Assembly: GCF_013141725.1 (NCBI RefSeq)
Contig: NZ_WHNZ01000007.1
Coordinates: 310,001 to 374,000 of the forward strand
Origin: Paenibacillus planticolens
GTDB taxonomy: Bacteria; Bacillota; Bacilli; Paenibacillales; NBRC-103111
Direction: 5' to 3'
DNA length: 64,000 nucleotides
The number at the start of each line of letters is the position of its first letter. Position 1 is the stretch's first letter. Position numbers and translations under genes: made by a program. Positions 16,496 to 25,078 of this stretch are shown here, one piece after another. The notes below the pieces were generated by a model. It saw only the letters and a program-made list of their open reading frames with translations. It was not told the origin of the DNA and searched no databases.

Positions 16496-16906
16496 TTAAT
16501 CTTCATAAAATATCTGAACTTGCTTTTTTAATCTAATTATTATTATTCCTAGAACTGTTCCAATCAAGAGACTTATTACTGAATAAGGAATACCAAGTCC
16601 GACTAACACTAGTCCTTCAGCAGGATTATCCTCAACATCACGACTCGGATCACCAGTTACTACCATGAAAAACAGATGGAGTGCATAAAAGATAATGAAA
16701 GACATTAAAGAAATTAATAGTTGCCTCCACTGACCACGTGAAACAATCAAACTGGTAATGGTATTTGTTAATAATAACACTATAAATCCATGAAATAGTC
16801 TTGTATCTAAATAATCTCCATTAGATCCAAATATATATTTAAAATATAGTAATGTTAATATGAGGTGTAAAATTGATGGAATAGATCTAACTATAATACT
16901 AGTCAT
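16496..16906 (-). CDS. Four-helix membrane protein, unrecognised
   Basis: This 136-residue protein has hydrophobic helices at about 6-24, 37-55, 60-80 and 105-128, ending in a basic tail RLKKQVQIFYED. The frame is open further upstream, but AAAGGA lies 5 nt before the ATG at 16906, which is therefore preferred. It follows the 270-residue membrane protein by about 115 bases on the same strand, and the two may be co-transcribed. The function is unknown. Confidence 0.6.
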   Translation of the reverse strand: MTSIIVRSIPSILHLILTLLYFKYIFGSNGDYLDTRLFHGFIVLLLTNTITSLIVSRGQWRQLLISLMSFIIFYALHLFFMVVTGDPSRDVEDNPAEGLVLVGLGIPYSVISLLIGTVLGIIIIRLKKQVQIFYED

Positions 16907-17020
16907 TTGTTTCCTTTCTTTGGGTTTATAACAAGAATTTCGATTATTCATCGGCAACTGTCGCAGCAGAACTGCTCCTCATTTTCTTCAACTATCTTCT
17001 TCGTTAGCTTAGCAATCTCT

Positions 17021-17833
17021 TTAGTCAATTATTTCCCATGTCACTTTAAACCTTCCCTTTAAACCTCCTTCACCGACTGCAACAATTTTATATATTCCAT
17101 CCTCATCAATATTAACTGATGACTTATGTTCAATTGCTTCTTTCATACCTGCGTAAGTTCCACTGGGCTTTATTACATGCTGACCCGTTGATGAACCACC
17201 ACGAGTATCCCAATTAATTTTAAAAATAAGTGTCTGTCCTTTTCGAACGTTAATTGGTACTTCCTTCGATCCATTAAACAAGTCAAAAGCGGCTTCATAA
17301 GTCGTTGCAGTGTATGTTTCAACCCAATTTAATTTTAGATTGTTAACGATAGTCATAGAGATTAACAAAAGCAGAGGAACACCTACACCAAAGAGATATT
17401 GAAAAGTCCACTTTTCCCTGCCAATTCTTGTCCACGAATAGAAAATCATAGCAAATATCGCTCCAAAGGTTCCTGCAAAGAGGAAGCTGGAAAGCAACTC
17501 TCTAGAAGATAAACTAAACCCGTCACGAAAGTAAGCAAGCCCCGGGAAGTAGGCGTAGCCACAAGCGATATAGAGGAGAATTTCAAATAAGCGCTTTTTA
17601 GAAGGAATAAACCTCACGATTAGATCTATGAGTAGCGAACAAGGAATGCTGTAAAAATAAAGGATATTACACAATGAGACTTCCTTCATTCCTCCAAAGA
17701 CACTATAAAAGTTCAAACCGTTAATTATCGAAAATATAGTCCAAAAACTGAATAAAGTAAGTCCAGAAGCAGCAAGTTTCGTCATAACATATTGCCATAA
17801 CTCATTAATTCTCATATTCTCAATTCTTTTCAA
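17021..17833 (-). CDS. Membrane protein with C-terminal extracytoplasmic beta domain, unrecognised
   Basis: This protein of about 270 residues has six to seven hydrophobic helices up to about residue 170, followed by a soluble domain of about 95 residues. That domain has VRKGQTLIFKINWDTRGGSS, then VNIDEDGIYKIVAVGEGGLK and FKVTWEI, a beta-sandwich-like pattern of alternating strands. TTG at 17833 is taken as start because GGAG is 7 nt ahead. The ATG of MRINEL is six codons later. The layout (helices, then a small outward-facing beta domain) would fit a sensor or binding role, but this is inference. Confidence 0.6.
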   Translation of the reverse strand: MKRIENMRINELWQYVMTKLAASGLTLFSFWTIFSIINGLNFYSVFGGMKEVSLCNILYFYSIPCSLLIDLIVRFIPSKKRLFEILLYIACGYAYFPGLAYFRDGFSLSSRELLSSFLFAGTFGAIFAMIFYSWTRIGREKWTFQYLFGVGVPLLLLISMTIVNNLKLNWVETYTATTYEAAFDLFNGSKEVPINVRKGQTLIFKINWDTRGGSSTGQHVIKPSGTYAGMKEAIEHKSSVNIDEDGIYKIVAVGEGGLKGRFKVTWEIID

Positions 17834-18015
17834 AAGAGTGCTCCTTGTATTCAAGATCCTTCGCTAACCAATCTACAACCTCATTATTAGGGCAATTCAT
17901 CTAACAATACCATAAATATAATGCTTATTTTTTAATGGCTTTCATAATCACTCGTAAGCTAAGCTCGCGGTTCGTGCTGATTTTCTACATCCTTCAGTCA
18001 TCCGAGAAAGCAATA

Positions 18016-18045
18016 AGGCTGCCGAATGAGTTTATCCAGCAGCCT
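18016..18045 (-). terminator. Probable terminator of the FAD oxidoreductase
   Basis: AGGCTGC pairs with GCAGCCT across a 16-base loop. On the minus strand TATTGCTTTCTC follows. It lies about 60 bases beyond the stop at 18103. Confidence 0.5.
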
Positions 18046-18102
18046 GTGTTTATTGAAGTATAACTGTAATATAGGTATCTAAAAAATATTTGGCCGTTAT
18101 TG

Positions 18103-19689
18103 TCATTCATCTTGCGAAAGCAACTTTTGGGAGACAATGTAGCCCGATCCTCCATTGATCCCATGACCCGGCCACGTTGCAGCGCCCAACATAAATAGGT
18201 TTGGCACCTCGGTCTGATGGCTGGGCTGCGCCGGAAGCGGCCTTAACAAATAGCTCTGCGCTAAATCATGTGCGCCGCCGTACGGATCGCCAGGGCCTGA
18301 ATTGGGGTTGTATCGCGCAATCGTATCAGGAGTTACAACCGAGTGGCCGATAATAGCGCTTGGGATATTAGGGATATGCTTGCTAACGATGGCTAATACT
18401 CGCTCGGTGAAACGCTTGGTGAGATCCGGTGTCCAGGCGCCGTCGCCGACATCGATTTGCCCGGCAGCATCGCCGCGAGGACGGCACGGTACTTCAAGCA
18501 CTTGAATCCGCATTACAGCCTTGCCTGCAGGCGCGCGAGTCGGATCGAGATTAGTGGAGCAATCCACAGTAAAGGTCGGCTTCGCCGGAAGCAAATCCGA
18601 CATCCCTTGCGCAATTGCCTGTGTGAAACCATCTAGCCCATCCGTCAAATGCGGCTGACCCACTCTGGTAAAGCGTGCATCCGGCCAGCGCGGCGGCTCG
18701 CTAAGCGCGAGGTGGATTTGTACACAGCCCCGACCATACCGGAACTGCTTCGCTTGCGCAAGTAGAGGAGGGCTGACCTCCTCATTCGCCAGTAGCGAGA
18801 GATAGAGTTGGTCAGGACCGGTCGATGCAATGACCGCCTGTTTGGCATAAAACTCCTCGCCTTCCGATGTCCGCACGCCGATGGCACGTCCATTCTTTAC
18901 AACAATACGCTGAACTTGTGTATGGGTGCGGATGTCTCCGCCCTGGTCTTGCACCAGCCGCGCTAAGGCCTGTGCAAGCTTCTCACTGCCGCCTTCAGGT
19001 ATCGGCATTCCGCCACCCATCAGTGCCATCGCAGTAAGCGGAACCCAGATGCCGCTTCCAATTTCGTCCGGAGTACGTCCAAGATGAGTAACCCACGACG
19101 CAAGCATCGCGCGCAGCACAGGAGATTTAAAGGAGCTTACCGCATAGCGGGCAGTTGAAAAGGCCGATGCCGCGAACGCCGAGTAGCCTGGACGACCATT
19201 GTTTTGAAGAAGCTTTTTAAGTATGTTGGAAGCTTGAGGGCTGGAGAGGTCCAAATTAAATAATGAAAACACATCACCAGCATGGGGATTGAATTCTTCG
19301 AACATTCGGACCAAAGCGGCGCCGTCACCCAGAGTCAGCCGCTCGGCTTCTATAACGAGGTCTTCAAATGAACGGGGGAATACTCCTGTTTGTCCGTCCT
19401 CCATTGAAACTCCGGTTGGAAACTCTGTGTTTATGTACCGCAGGCCTCGTGCTTCAAGTGCTTCCCCAAGGTCTGCATAAGCAGGCCCAGTAAGCAAAAG
19501 CGGGTGGGCCGCTGCATACACATCGTGCTTAAAGCCCGGGAGGGTGAGCTCCTCCGTTCGGAGGAAGCCGCCTGGACGATCGTTTTTTTCCAGAACTAAT
19601 ACGCTGCGGCCAGCACGCGTCAAATAAGCGGCAGCAATCAAGGCATTGTGGCCGCTCCCAATCATAATGATATCATAGGTTTTCATCAT
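18103..19689 (-). CDS. FAD-dependent oxidoreductase of the phytoene desaturase/PYROXD2-like group
   Basis: This is a 528-residue flavoprotein. The N-terminus carries the dinucleotide motif IIMIGSGHNALIAAAYLTRA followed by VLVLEKNDRPGG. A second conserved segment, RLVQDQGGDIRTHTQVQRIV with AVIASTGPD, is the usual substrate/FAD region. The C-terminus has FMLGAATWPGHGINGGSGYI, the family's FAD-closing motif. Known relatives are carotenoid desaturases, isomerases and the PYROXD2-like group. No carotenoid synthesis gene (phytoene synthase) is near, so a carotenoid role is not supported. AGGAGG lies 5 nt before the first of two adjacent ATGs. The gene is visibly richer in G+C than its AT-rich surroundings. 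Confidence 0.85.
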   Translation of the reverse strand: MMKTYDIIMIGSGHNALIAAAYLTRAGRSVLVLEKNDRPGGFLRTEELTLPGFKHDVYAAAHPLLLTGPAYADLGEALEARGLRYINTEFPTGVSMEDGQTGVFPRSFEDLVIEAERLTLGDGAALVRMFEEFNPHAGDVFSLFNLDLSSPQASNILKKLLQNNGRPGYSAFAASAFSTARYAVSSFKSPVLRAMLASWVTHLGRTPDEIGSGIWVPLTAMALMGGGMPIPEGGSEKLAQALARLVQDQGGDIRTHTQVQRIVVKNGRAIGVRTSEGEEFYAKQAVIASTGPDQLYLSLLANEEVSPPLLAQAKQFRYGRGCVQIHLALSEPPRWPDARFTRVGQPHLTDGLDGFTQAIAQGMSDLLPAKPTFTVDCSTNLDPTRAPAGKAVMRIQVLEVPCRPRGDAAGQIDVGDGAWTPDLTKRFTERVLAIVSKHIPNIPSAIIGHSVVTPDTIARYNPNSGPGDPYGGAHDLAQSYLLRPLPAQPSHQTEVPNLFMLGAATWPGHGINGGSGYIVSQKLLSQDE

Positions 19690-20112
19690 ATAATCCTCCT
19701 ATACAACATCGTTAAATCTATTCTAAACGAAGCTGTAGGAGACGTATGTCTCTTAATGTCGACAGGTTAACAAAGACTGAAATAACATGAAACGAATTTA
19801 ATTTTTGCTTATTCAGCTTATTCACCCCCGTTAGCGAAATGACCTTTACCTTATTTACGGTAAGGTTCACCCTATTGTATCGAAGGATAAAGTTCGATTT
19901 GACCATAAAATTCACATTTCTTTATAGACACAAAGCCACTCCAAACAATAGAGTGGCTTTGTTGATGTAACTTCTCTTTATTTGAAATAGTATTTCACGG
20001 TCTGCCATCAAACTGTGTATCGCATCCAACTCCCGACCAGAACGAACCTTTTCAAAAAAAATAGCGCACTACTTCGGCTGATATCATAATGACACTCCCA
20101 TATTTTTTGATT
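19690..20112. other. Gene-free region with one perfect hairpin
   Basis: The only clear structure is a 12-bp perfect stem with a 9-base loop at 19930-19962 (ACAAAGCCACTC with GAGTGGCTTTGT), probably a terminator for the TetR gene, though without a T run. A 65-codon minus-strand frame at 19718-19915 has no ribosome site and Asn/Val/Leu-rich, non-globular content, and was not called. Confidence 0.5.
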
Positions 20113-20694
20113 CTATCTTAACAATGTAAGTATTTCTTTTACAGAATTATCAACAAATACTCGTTCAGGACGAGATTTCATAAACACAGTAAGTCCTATT
20201 AACGATATGACTAGTGTCTGCGCTAAACCCTTTGCGTTAATACCGCTATCAAGCTCACCTGAGCGCAAACCTCGTTCAATCGTTTCTTGGAATATTACCG
20301 AGAGATACATCTGATGTTCTCTTGTTAGGATTTCAAATTTCTCATCATGAGGCGCAAGTTCCACCATCGAATTGATGCAAAAGCACCCCCAGTTCGGACT
20401 TTTTTCATATTCTTTTGCCACCATATTTTCAAAAAAGGCACGGAATGCCTCTTTAACAGAAGAATTGTTTTGAAAATTGGTGCGAACATAGGCAGCATGG
20501 GAACTCATATATTTTCGCAACGCAGCTTCAAATAATCCTTTTTTGTCTCCAAAGGTGGCGTATATGCTTGGACGCTGAATGCCCATTCTTGATGTCAAGT
20601 CGCTTAAAGAAGTAGCTTCAAACCCTTTTTCCCAAAATAGTTGCATAGCATCATCCAATGCTTTTCCCTCATCAAATTCGCGTCGTCGAGCCAT
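20113..20694 (-). CDS. TetR/AcrR family repressor
   Basis: This is a 193-residue regulator. The N-terminal DNA-binding domain begins MARRREFDEGKALDDAMQLF and continues WEKGFEATSLSDLTSRMGIQ and RPSIYATFGDKKGLFEAAL, the TetR helix-turn-helix in standard form. The C-terminal helices hold the ligand pocket; a WGCFCINSMVEL segment there supplies two Cys. It is divergent from the MFS transporter at 20958. ATACCG-containing dyads lie in front of both genes (20712-20725 and 20898-20911), so it probably represses itself and the pump, and releases them when the pump's substrate binds. Confidence 0.9.
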   Translation of the reverse strand: MARRREFDEGKALDDAMQLFWEKGFEATSLSDLTSRMGIQRPSIYATFGDKKGLFEAALRKYMSSHAAYVRTNFQNNSSVKEAFRAFFENMVAKEYEKSPNWGCFCINSMVELAPHDEKFEILTREHQMYLSVIFQETIERGLRSGELDSGINAKGLAQTLVISLIGLTVFMKSRPERVFVDNSVKEILTLLR

Positions 20695-20711
20695 AGCAAC
20701 ACCCTCTTTTC

Positions 20712-20725
20712 ATATCGAACGGTAT
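20712..20725 (-). promoter_or_regulatory. Putative TetR operator before the regulator gene
   Basis: On the minus strand it reads ATACCGTTCGATAT. It is an imperfect dyad matching the site before the transporter in its ATACCG half. It lies about 18 bases upstream of the regulator start. Confidence 0.5.
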
Positions 20726-20851
20726 ATTATAATTTTATTATGTGAAGATTATCCTGTCAATAAGATTAAGCTTTTACTGCTCTTAGATCTCATATAAGAG
20801 CAGAATAAAAAGAGTTTTCGCTCCATTTCAGCTGTCCTCTACAGTAATCTC

Positions 20852-20911
20852 TTGACAGTTATCTTTTTTTAGAGTTATATTTGTCAGGCAATATTTCATA
20901 CCGATCAGTAT
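20852..20911 (+). promoter_or_regulatory. Promoter of the MFS gene with downstream TetR operator
   Basis: TTGACA (20852-20857) and TTATAT (20875-20880) stand 17 bp apart. The near-palindrome ATACCGATCAGTAT follows at 20898-20911, about where transcription would be under way, a position where a bound repressor would block it. Confidence 0.6.
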
Positions 20912-20957
20912 TTTATATTGTAAATCTGATAAACATAAATTTAAGGAGGCGTTATCT

Positions 20958-22223
20958 TTGGGGAAGTTTGTTGAAGAACCGAAAGTCCTTACTGTGGATT
21001 ATACAGACAAACACGTTGAACCAGCTCAAAAGGCGCTTATAGCATCAGAATCAGCGCCCGCATCTTTAATGTCTCGCAATGTTGCACTCTTATTCGCGAT
21101 CGCTTGCGGACTGGCAGTCGCCAACATATATTATGCGCAACCCTTGCTGGACGCTATTTCAAACGAGTTCGGTATTACTCATTCATCCGTCGGCATTGTT
21201 ATTACAATCACTCAAGTTTGTTACGCACTTGGACTGCTATTGCTAGTGCCCCTCGGCGATTTATTAAATCGACGCTGGCTGATCGCTGGACAGCTGCTAG
21301 TATCCGTGTTGGCTTTGATTGTGGTTGGCACCGCCCCCACCAGCATGGTGTTATTCATAGGCATATCTGCGGTTGGATTGCTTGCCGTAGTGACACAGAC
21401 GCTCGTTGCATTCGCGGCAACTTTGGCTGCCCCAGCCGAACGTGGACGTGCCGTGGGTGTTGTGACAAGTGGAATCGTAATTGGTATTCTACTGGCACGA
21501 ACTTTCGCTGGCGTATTAACGGATTTAGCCGGTTGGCGTTCTGTCTACCTTGTCTCTGCGGTATTAACGCTAATCATAGCATATGTATTGTTTAGGGTAC
21601 TGCCGCATTATGAGCACAAAAGTGAATCATTATCCTACCTACAGTTGCTTCGTTCGCTGCTCACATTGTTCGCACAAGAACGAATCCTACGAATCCGTGC
21701 TGCACTAGCCTTGATGATTTTTACCGCTTTCAGTATATTCTGGACTTCCATAGTGCTGCCTCTCAGCGCTCCGCCGCTTTCTCTTTCACATACTGCGATT
21801 GGAGCGTTTGGTCTCGCTGGAGTTGCTGGAGCGTTAGCAGCAGCGCGAGCAGGTCGTCTTGCCGATCGAGGTTTAGGGCAGAGGACCACGGGTGTGGCAT
21901 TGATTCTGTTGCTTATATCATGGTTACCAATAAGTTATACTCAACATTCGCTTCTCGCATTAGTCGTCGGTATTGTCCTTCTTGACCTGGCAGTACAAGC
22001 CGTACATGTCACCAACCAAAGCATGATCCTTACTTTGCGCCCTGAGGCACGCAGTAGGCTTACTGCTGGTTACATGATTTTCTATTCTATTGGTAGCGCC
22101 ACCGGGTCAATCGCATCTACCAGTATCTATGTTTACTCAGGCTGGAACGGAGTGTGCTTGTTAGGTGCAATTGTCAGTGCTTTGGCTCTTCTATTCTGGG
22201 TATTGACCCGTCGCCTTAAATAA
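20958..22223 (+). CDS. MFS efflux transporter, drug/arabinose-exporter-like
   Basis: This 421-residue protein has about 12 hydrophobic helices after a 40-residue polar N-terminus. The first helix, LLFAIACGLAVANIYYAQPL, then LDAI with a following LLLVPLGDLLNRR loop (the MFS motif A position, between helices 2 and 3), is typical of the YdhP/AraJ-type exporters. The start is TTG at 20958, 9 nt after GGAGG. It exports small molecules with the proton gradient; the substrate is unknown. It is paired with the divergent TetR gene. A strong terminator (22323-22346) follows. Confidence 0.9.
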   Translation: MGKFVEEPKVLTVDYTDKHVEPAQKALIASESAPASLMSRNVALLFAIACGLAVANIYYAQPLLDAISNEFGITHSSVGIVITITQVCYALGLLLLVPLGDLLNRRWLIAGQLLVSVLALIVVGTAPTSMVLFIGISAVGLLAVVTQTLVAFAATLAAPAERGRAVGVVTSGIVIGILLARTFAGVLTDLAGWRSVYLVSAVLTLIIAYVLFRVLPHYEHKSESLSYLQLLRSLLTLFAQERILRIRAALALMIFTAFSIFWTSIVLPLSAPPLSLSHTAIGAFGLAGVAGALAAARAGRLADRGLGQRTTGVALILLLISWLPISYTQHSLLALVVGIVLLDLAVQAVHVTNQSMILTLRPEARSRLTAGYMIFYSIGSATGSIASTSIYVYSGWNGVCLLGAIVSALALLFWVLTRRLK

Positions 22224-22322
22224 TAAAATTCGGGTGAATACTATGCTCGCTGTTGGTACGCGCATTGAGATGAAGTTATCACTATTCTAACCGCTAAGTC
22301 CAACCACAACGTATTGAAAGGG

Positions 22323-22346
22323 AAGAGCCCCAGAAATGGGGCTCTT
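22323..22346 (+). terminator. Rho-independent terminator of the MFS gene
   Basis: A perfect 9-bp stem (AAGAGCCCC with GGGGCTCTT) has a 6-base loop and is followed by CTTTTACTCTTT. Confidence 0.8.
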
Positions 22347-22366
22347 CTTTTACTCTTTACCACTAG

Positions 22367-22386
22367 TTGTGATACGGTTCACCGCG
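22367..22386. repeat. Copy of a short dispersed repeat
   Basis: The 20-mer TTGTGATACGGTTCACCGCG recurs exactly at 32734-32753, again in a gap just beyond a gene. A third, diverged copy follows there at 32772. Confidence 0.6.
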
Positions 22387-22451
22387 CTACACGTAACGGC
22401 AAGTTTTAAATCCCTCCCTTTCGGGGTGGTTCTTTGCTAGATAGCAGCACG

Positions 22452-23142
22452 CTACGCCAGGTGCATAAAAATGGTTTCCTTTGCTCCCCAAGGTGCTTCT
22501 TTCTCATCTATCTTCACGAAACCATATTTTTCGTACAAATTAACATGGTCACTAACAAGGTATACTTTATCAAAACCCAGTTCCTTCGCGTATGCCACGG
22601 CAGATAAAATCAACTTTTCACTTAATCGATTTCCTCTGTACTGCTCTCCCACAAACAAAAACCCGATATAAGGTGTATAGGAAACATCAGGTATACAGTC
22701 GTTTTTTGCTAAAGTGCAATAACCAGCAATGTGATCAGCATCAAGTGCTGCAAAAACTCTTTCCAGTCTGAAATAATGGCATTTTTCATTTGTTTCGCTA
22801 AATTGGCTAAAATCCTTCCAAATAACAACATTGTTTTCCTTATCAACTTTTACAGAGTTAAATCCGCATTCTTCATCCCCACACCACCAGCAAACCATGA
22901 TGGGATATCCATACCACATTGTTTTATGCGGTTTTCTAAGTAAAAATGATCAATCATTTCTCTTTGATATTCGTTGCTCATCCAGCCGAGGGAAGGAACT
23001 TTATCATACTTTCGCAGCATACTATAAAGCGATTTCCCATCTATAATCAGATCAGCAAATTTTGTGTTTTTCTGCCCATCCTCGATTGGCTCAAATCAGC
23101 GCGACTTGAGGGTTTAGTTGCTAATGTATTCATTTTCTTCAT
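22452..23142 (-). pseudogene. Frameshifted chimera: unknown Cys-rich family N-terminus fused to a GNAT acetyltransferase
   Basis: GGAGGT (inside the end of the previous gene) and ATG at 23142 open MKKMNTLATKPSSRADL. Near 23090 the frame shifts to FEPIEDGQKNTKFADLIIDG, then KSLYSMLRKYDKVPSLGWMS and NEYQREMIDHFYLENR. Near 22920 it shifts again to YGYPIMVCWWCGDEECGFNS then VKVDKENNVVIWKDF. This run looks like one small protein family with a CWWCGDEECGF motif. Without its own end it passes into a GNAT domain (YTPYIGFLFVGEQYRGNRLS then EKLILSAVAYAKELGF, and VNLYEKYGFVKIDEKEAPWG). The simplest reading is two frameshifts plus a deletion that joined two genes. The last frame (22452-22919) is open and might still be translated. 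Confidence 0.65.
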
Positions 23143-23147
23143 GGCTG

Positions 23148-23585
23148 TTAAACCTCCACAGACATATAGACATCTATGTGATCCTCGCTATCAACTTTAA
23201 AACCAAACCGTTCATATAGACGCTTAGCAGAGCTTCCTTGTAACACATTTAATGATACACGTTTTCCTTGTACCTCATCTTGTTCAAGCAATTTCTTTAA
23301 CACATAACTACCGACCCCTTGACCTTGGTAATTGGGGGAAATATAAAAATGTTCCAACAAATAACCATCCAACGTTGGTTTAAGAGCTACGCAGCCGACA
23401 AAAGAAGATTCTGACTCAATGATCCAAGTGTGAACGGGGTCAAATGAATTACGCAATCGTTGACGAACCTTCTCTTCATCAAACCTTCCTAACCTCGTTA
23501 AATCATTTCTTAGTACAACTGCCCGTAAATCAGCAATTGTCTCAACATCGGAATTTTGGGATTGGCGAAGGGTAATCTTTTTCAT
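23148..23585 (-). CDS. GNAT family N-acetyltransferase
   Basis: This 145-residue acetyl-CoA-dependent acetyltransferase has the cofactor motif YISPNYQGQGVGSYVLKKLL (Q/R-x-x-G-x-G/A form) in the middle and VSLNVLQGSSAKRLYERFGF near the C-terminus, as in the RimI-like group. It acts in the cytoplasm; the acceptor is unknown. GGAG lies about 12 nt before the ATG. Its last codons (GTGGAGGTTTAA) contain the ribosome site of the broken downstream gene, so the two were once co-translated. It follows the MocR gene by 24 bases on the same strand. Confidence 0.88.
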   Translation of the reverse strand: MKKITLRQSQNSDVETIADLRAVVLRNDLTRLGRFDEEKVRQRLRNSFDPVHTWIIESESSFVGCVALKPTLDGYLLEHFYISPNYQGQGVGSYVLKKLLEQDEVQGKRVSLNVLQGSSAKRLYERFGFKVDSEDHIDVYMSVEV

Positions 23586-23609
23586 CTAACATAACAGCTC
23601 CTTTATTCG

Positions 23610-24962
23610 TTATTTGCTAGCGGTTTGGGCAATAATGGCACTAATCCGTTCTATTCCCCTCGCAATATCCTCCTCGTTTACGTTGGTTGCGTTTAGCTTC
23701 ACGATATTTTCCCTCTCGAAATTCTGCAAATAATTCCGGTCGATTGATTCCAGTAGGATCGATTCTTTCTTTAATTTTTCGATAAGATGTGTTGCGGAAA
23801 CCGCTTTATCCAGCAAAATATGCGTATGAATGAACGGATTTTTCGAGCGCTCATAGAGGAAGGCACCGCCACTGTGGGCAGCCTCCTTCGCAAGCGCAGC
23901 ATCGAGCAGCTTCGCTCTTGCTGCGTATCTGCTGCGGATTTTGGCAAGATGGCGATCGAACATGCCGCTGCGCAAATAAATTTCAAGCGCAGCCTGCGAC
24001 AGCATGGAGCTGTCGATATCGTCTTGCTTCTTATACAGCCGGAACGCTTCAGCGAGTAGATCAGGGATGACCGCAATGCCGATGCGCAGGCCGGGAAAAA
24101 TAATTTTGGAATAGCTTTTTAAATAAATGACATGCGACGAATCGTCATGCGTAAAGATTGGATCGGCCTTGCTGTCCTGTTCGAAATCGGCCAGGTAATC
24201 ATCCTCAACGATGTATACATCGTATTTGGCGGCAAGCCTGGCAAGTCTCTTCTTTTCTTTGTTCGTATAGGAACAGCCCAGAGGATTGTGGAAACGCGGC
24301 ATCGTATAAAAAAACTTGATGTCCTCCGTACGAAAAATGTTCTCCAGCCTGTCAAAATCAATGCCCGAAAAACGTCGCTCGATGCCGATGACAGGCACGC
24401 GGCGCGTCTCCAAATATTCGATAAACAGATGGTAACCAGGCTGTTCGATCAGCATCTTCATCTTGCCATTTGGGAAGGGCATCGCTGCAAGCAGCGATAA
24501 CGCCTGCTGAACCCCGGAGACAACAAAAATATTCCGCTCCTCGGTAAACACCTGATAGTCCATGAATTGCCTGCGTACGATATCGATCAGGGAAGCCATT
24601 CCTTTAACAGTACCATAAACAAATAAATCCTTTTGATAAGTATCGATCGCTTTATTGATGCAATGCTGAAAATCCAAATACGGAAACACATCTGGATCAG
24701 GAGCAGCTGCCGCGAAGTTCAAAATAGGTGACACTTCGCCTTGGGCGGAATTCGACCCTTTAACAACATAATAGCCGCTCTTTGGCATCGCATAAATGAG
24801 ATGGCGCTTCTCTAGCTCGTCCAGCGCTTTAATAATTGTACTCTTGCTGCAGCCGTACTGCTCCGAAAGCGTGCGGATCGAAGGAAGCTTCTGTCCGTCC
24901 TTATACGGCTGCTTCAGAATCAGTTCCTCAAGCTCATTCATGAGCTTCAAATACATGTACAT
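23610..24962 (-). CDS. MocR-type regulator (GntR DNA-binding plus PLP aminotransferase-like domain)
   Basis: This is a protein of about 450 residues. The N-terminal winged helix includes KLPSIRTLSEQYGCSKSTII then KALDELEKRHLIYAMPKSGY, typical of GntR. The rest is an aminotransferase fold with FVVSGVQQALSLLAAMPFPN, the VEDDYLADF aspartate region and YLKSYSKIIFPGLRIG, whose SYSK lysine binds pyridoxal phosphate. The frame is open to 25058, but AAGGGGC lies 7 nt before ATG 24962 and the fold starts there. MocR proteins usually act as regulators rather than transaminases. This one is divergent from an EamA transporter, its likely target, with a dyad between them. Confidence 0.92.
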   Translation of the reverse strand: MYMYLKLMNELEELILKQPYKDGQKLPSIRTLSEQYGCSKSTIIKALDELEKRHLIYAMPKSGYYVVKGSNSAQGEVSPILNFAAAAPDPDVFPYLDFQHCINKAIDTYQKDLFVYGTVKGMASLIDIVRRQFMDYQVFTEERNIFVVSGVQQALSLLAAMPFPNGKMKMLIEQPGYHLFIEYLETRRVPVIGIERRFSGIDFDRLENIFRTEDIKFFYTMPRFHNPLGCSYTNKEKKRLARLAAKYDVYIVEDDYLADFEQDSKADPIFTHDDSSHVIYLKSYSKIIFPGLRIGIAVIPDLLAEAFRLYKKQDDIDSSMLSQAALEIYLRSGMFDRHLAKIRSRYAARAKLLDAALAKEAAHSGGAFLYERSKNPFIHTHILLDKAVSATHLIEKLKKESILLESIDRNYLQNFERENIVKLNATNVNEEDIARGIERISAIIAQTASK

Positions 24963-24983
24963 CGGACAAGCCCCTTGCTCGTA

Positions 24984-25001
24984 ATCTGTAACGGTACAGA
25001 T
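24984..25001. promoter_or_regulatory. Putative MocR operator
   Basis: ATCTGTA-4-TACAGAT is a perfect 7-bp dyad in the gap shared by the MocR and EamA genes, 22 bases from the MocR start. CTGTA/TACAG half-sites are known for some MocR regulators. Confidence 0.5.
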
Positions 25002-25078
25002 GTCAGTTTTCCTTATTGTATCATGCATAGCTGGGAGATACGATATACCTATCATCAAAAGTCACTAGGAGGAACGTT

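Noticed and set aside
19718-19915. Minus-strand 65-codon frame
   Set aside because: It has no ribosome site and low-complexity Val/Asn/Leu content in an AT-rich gap.
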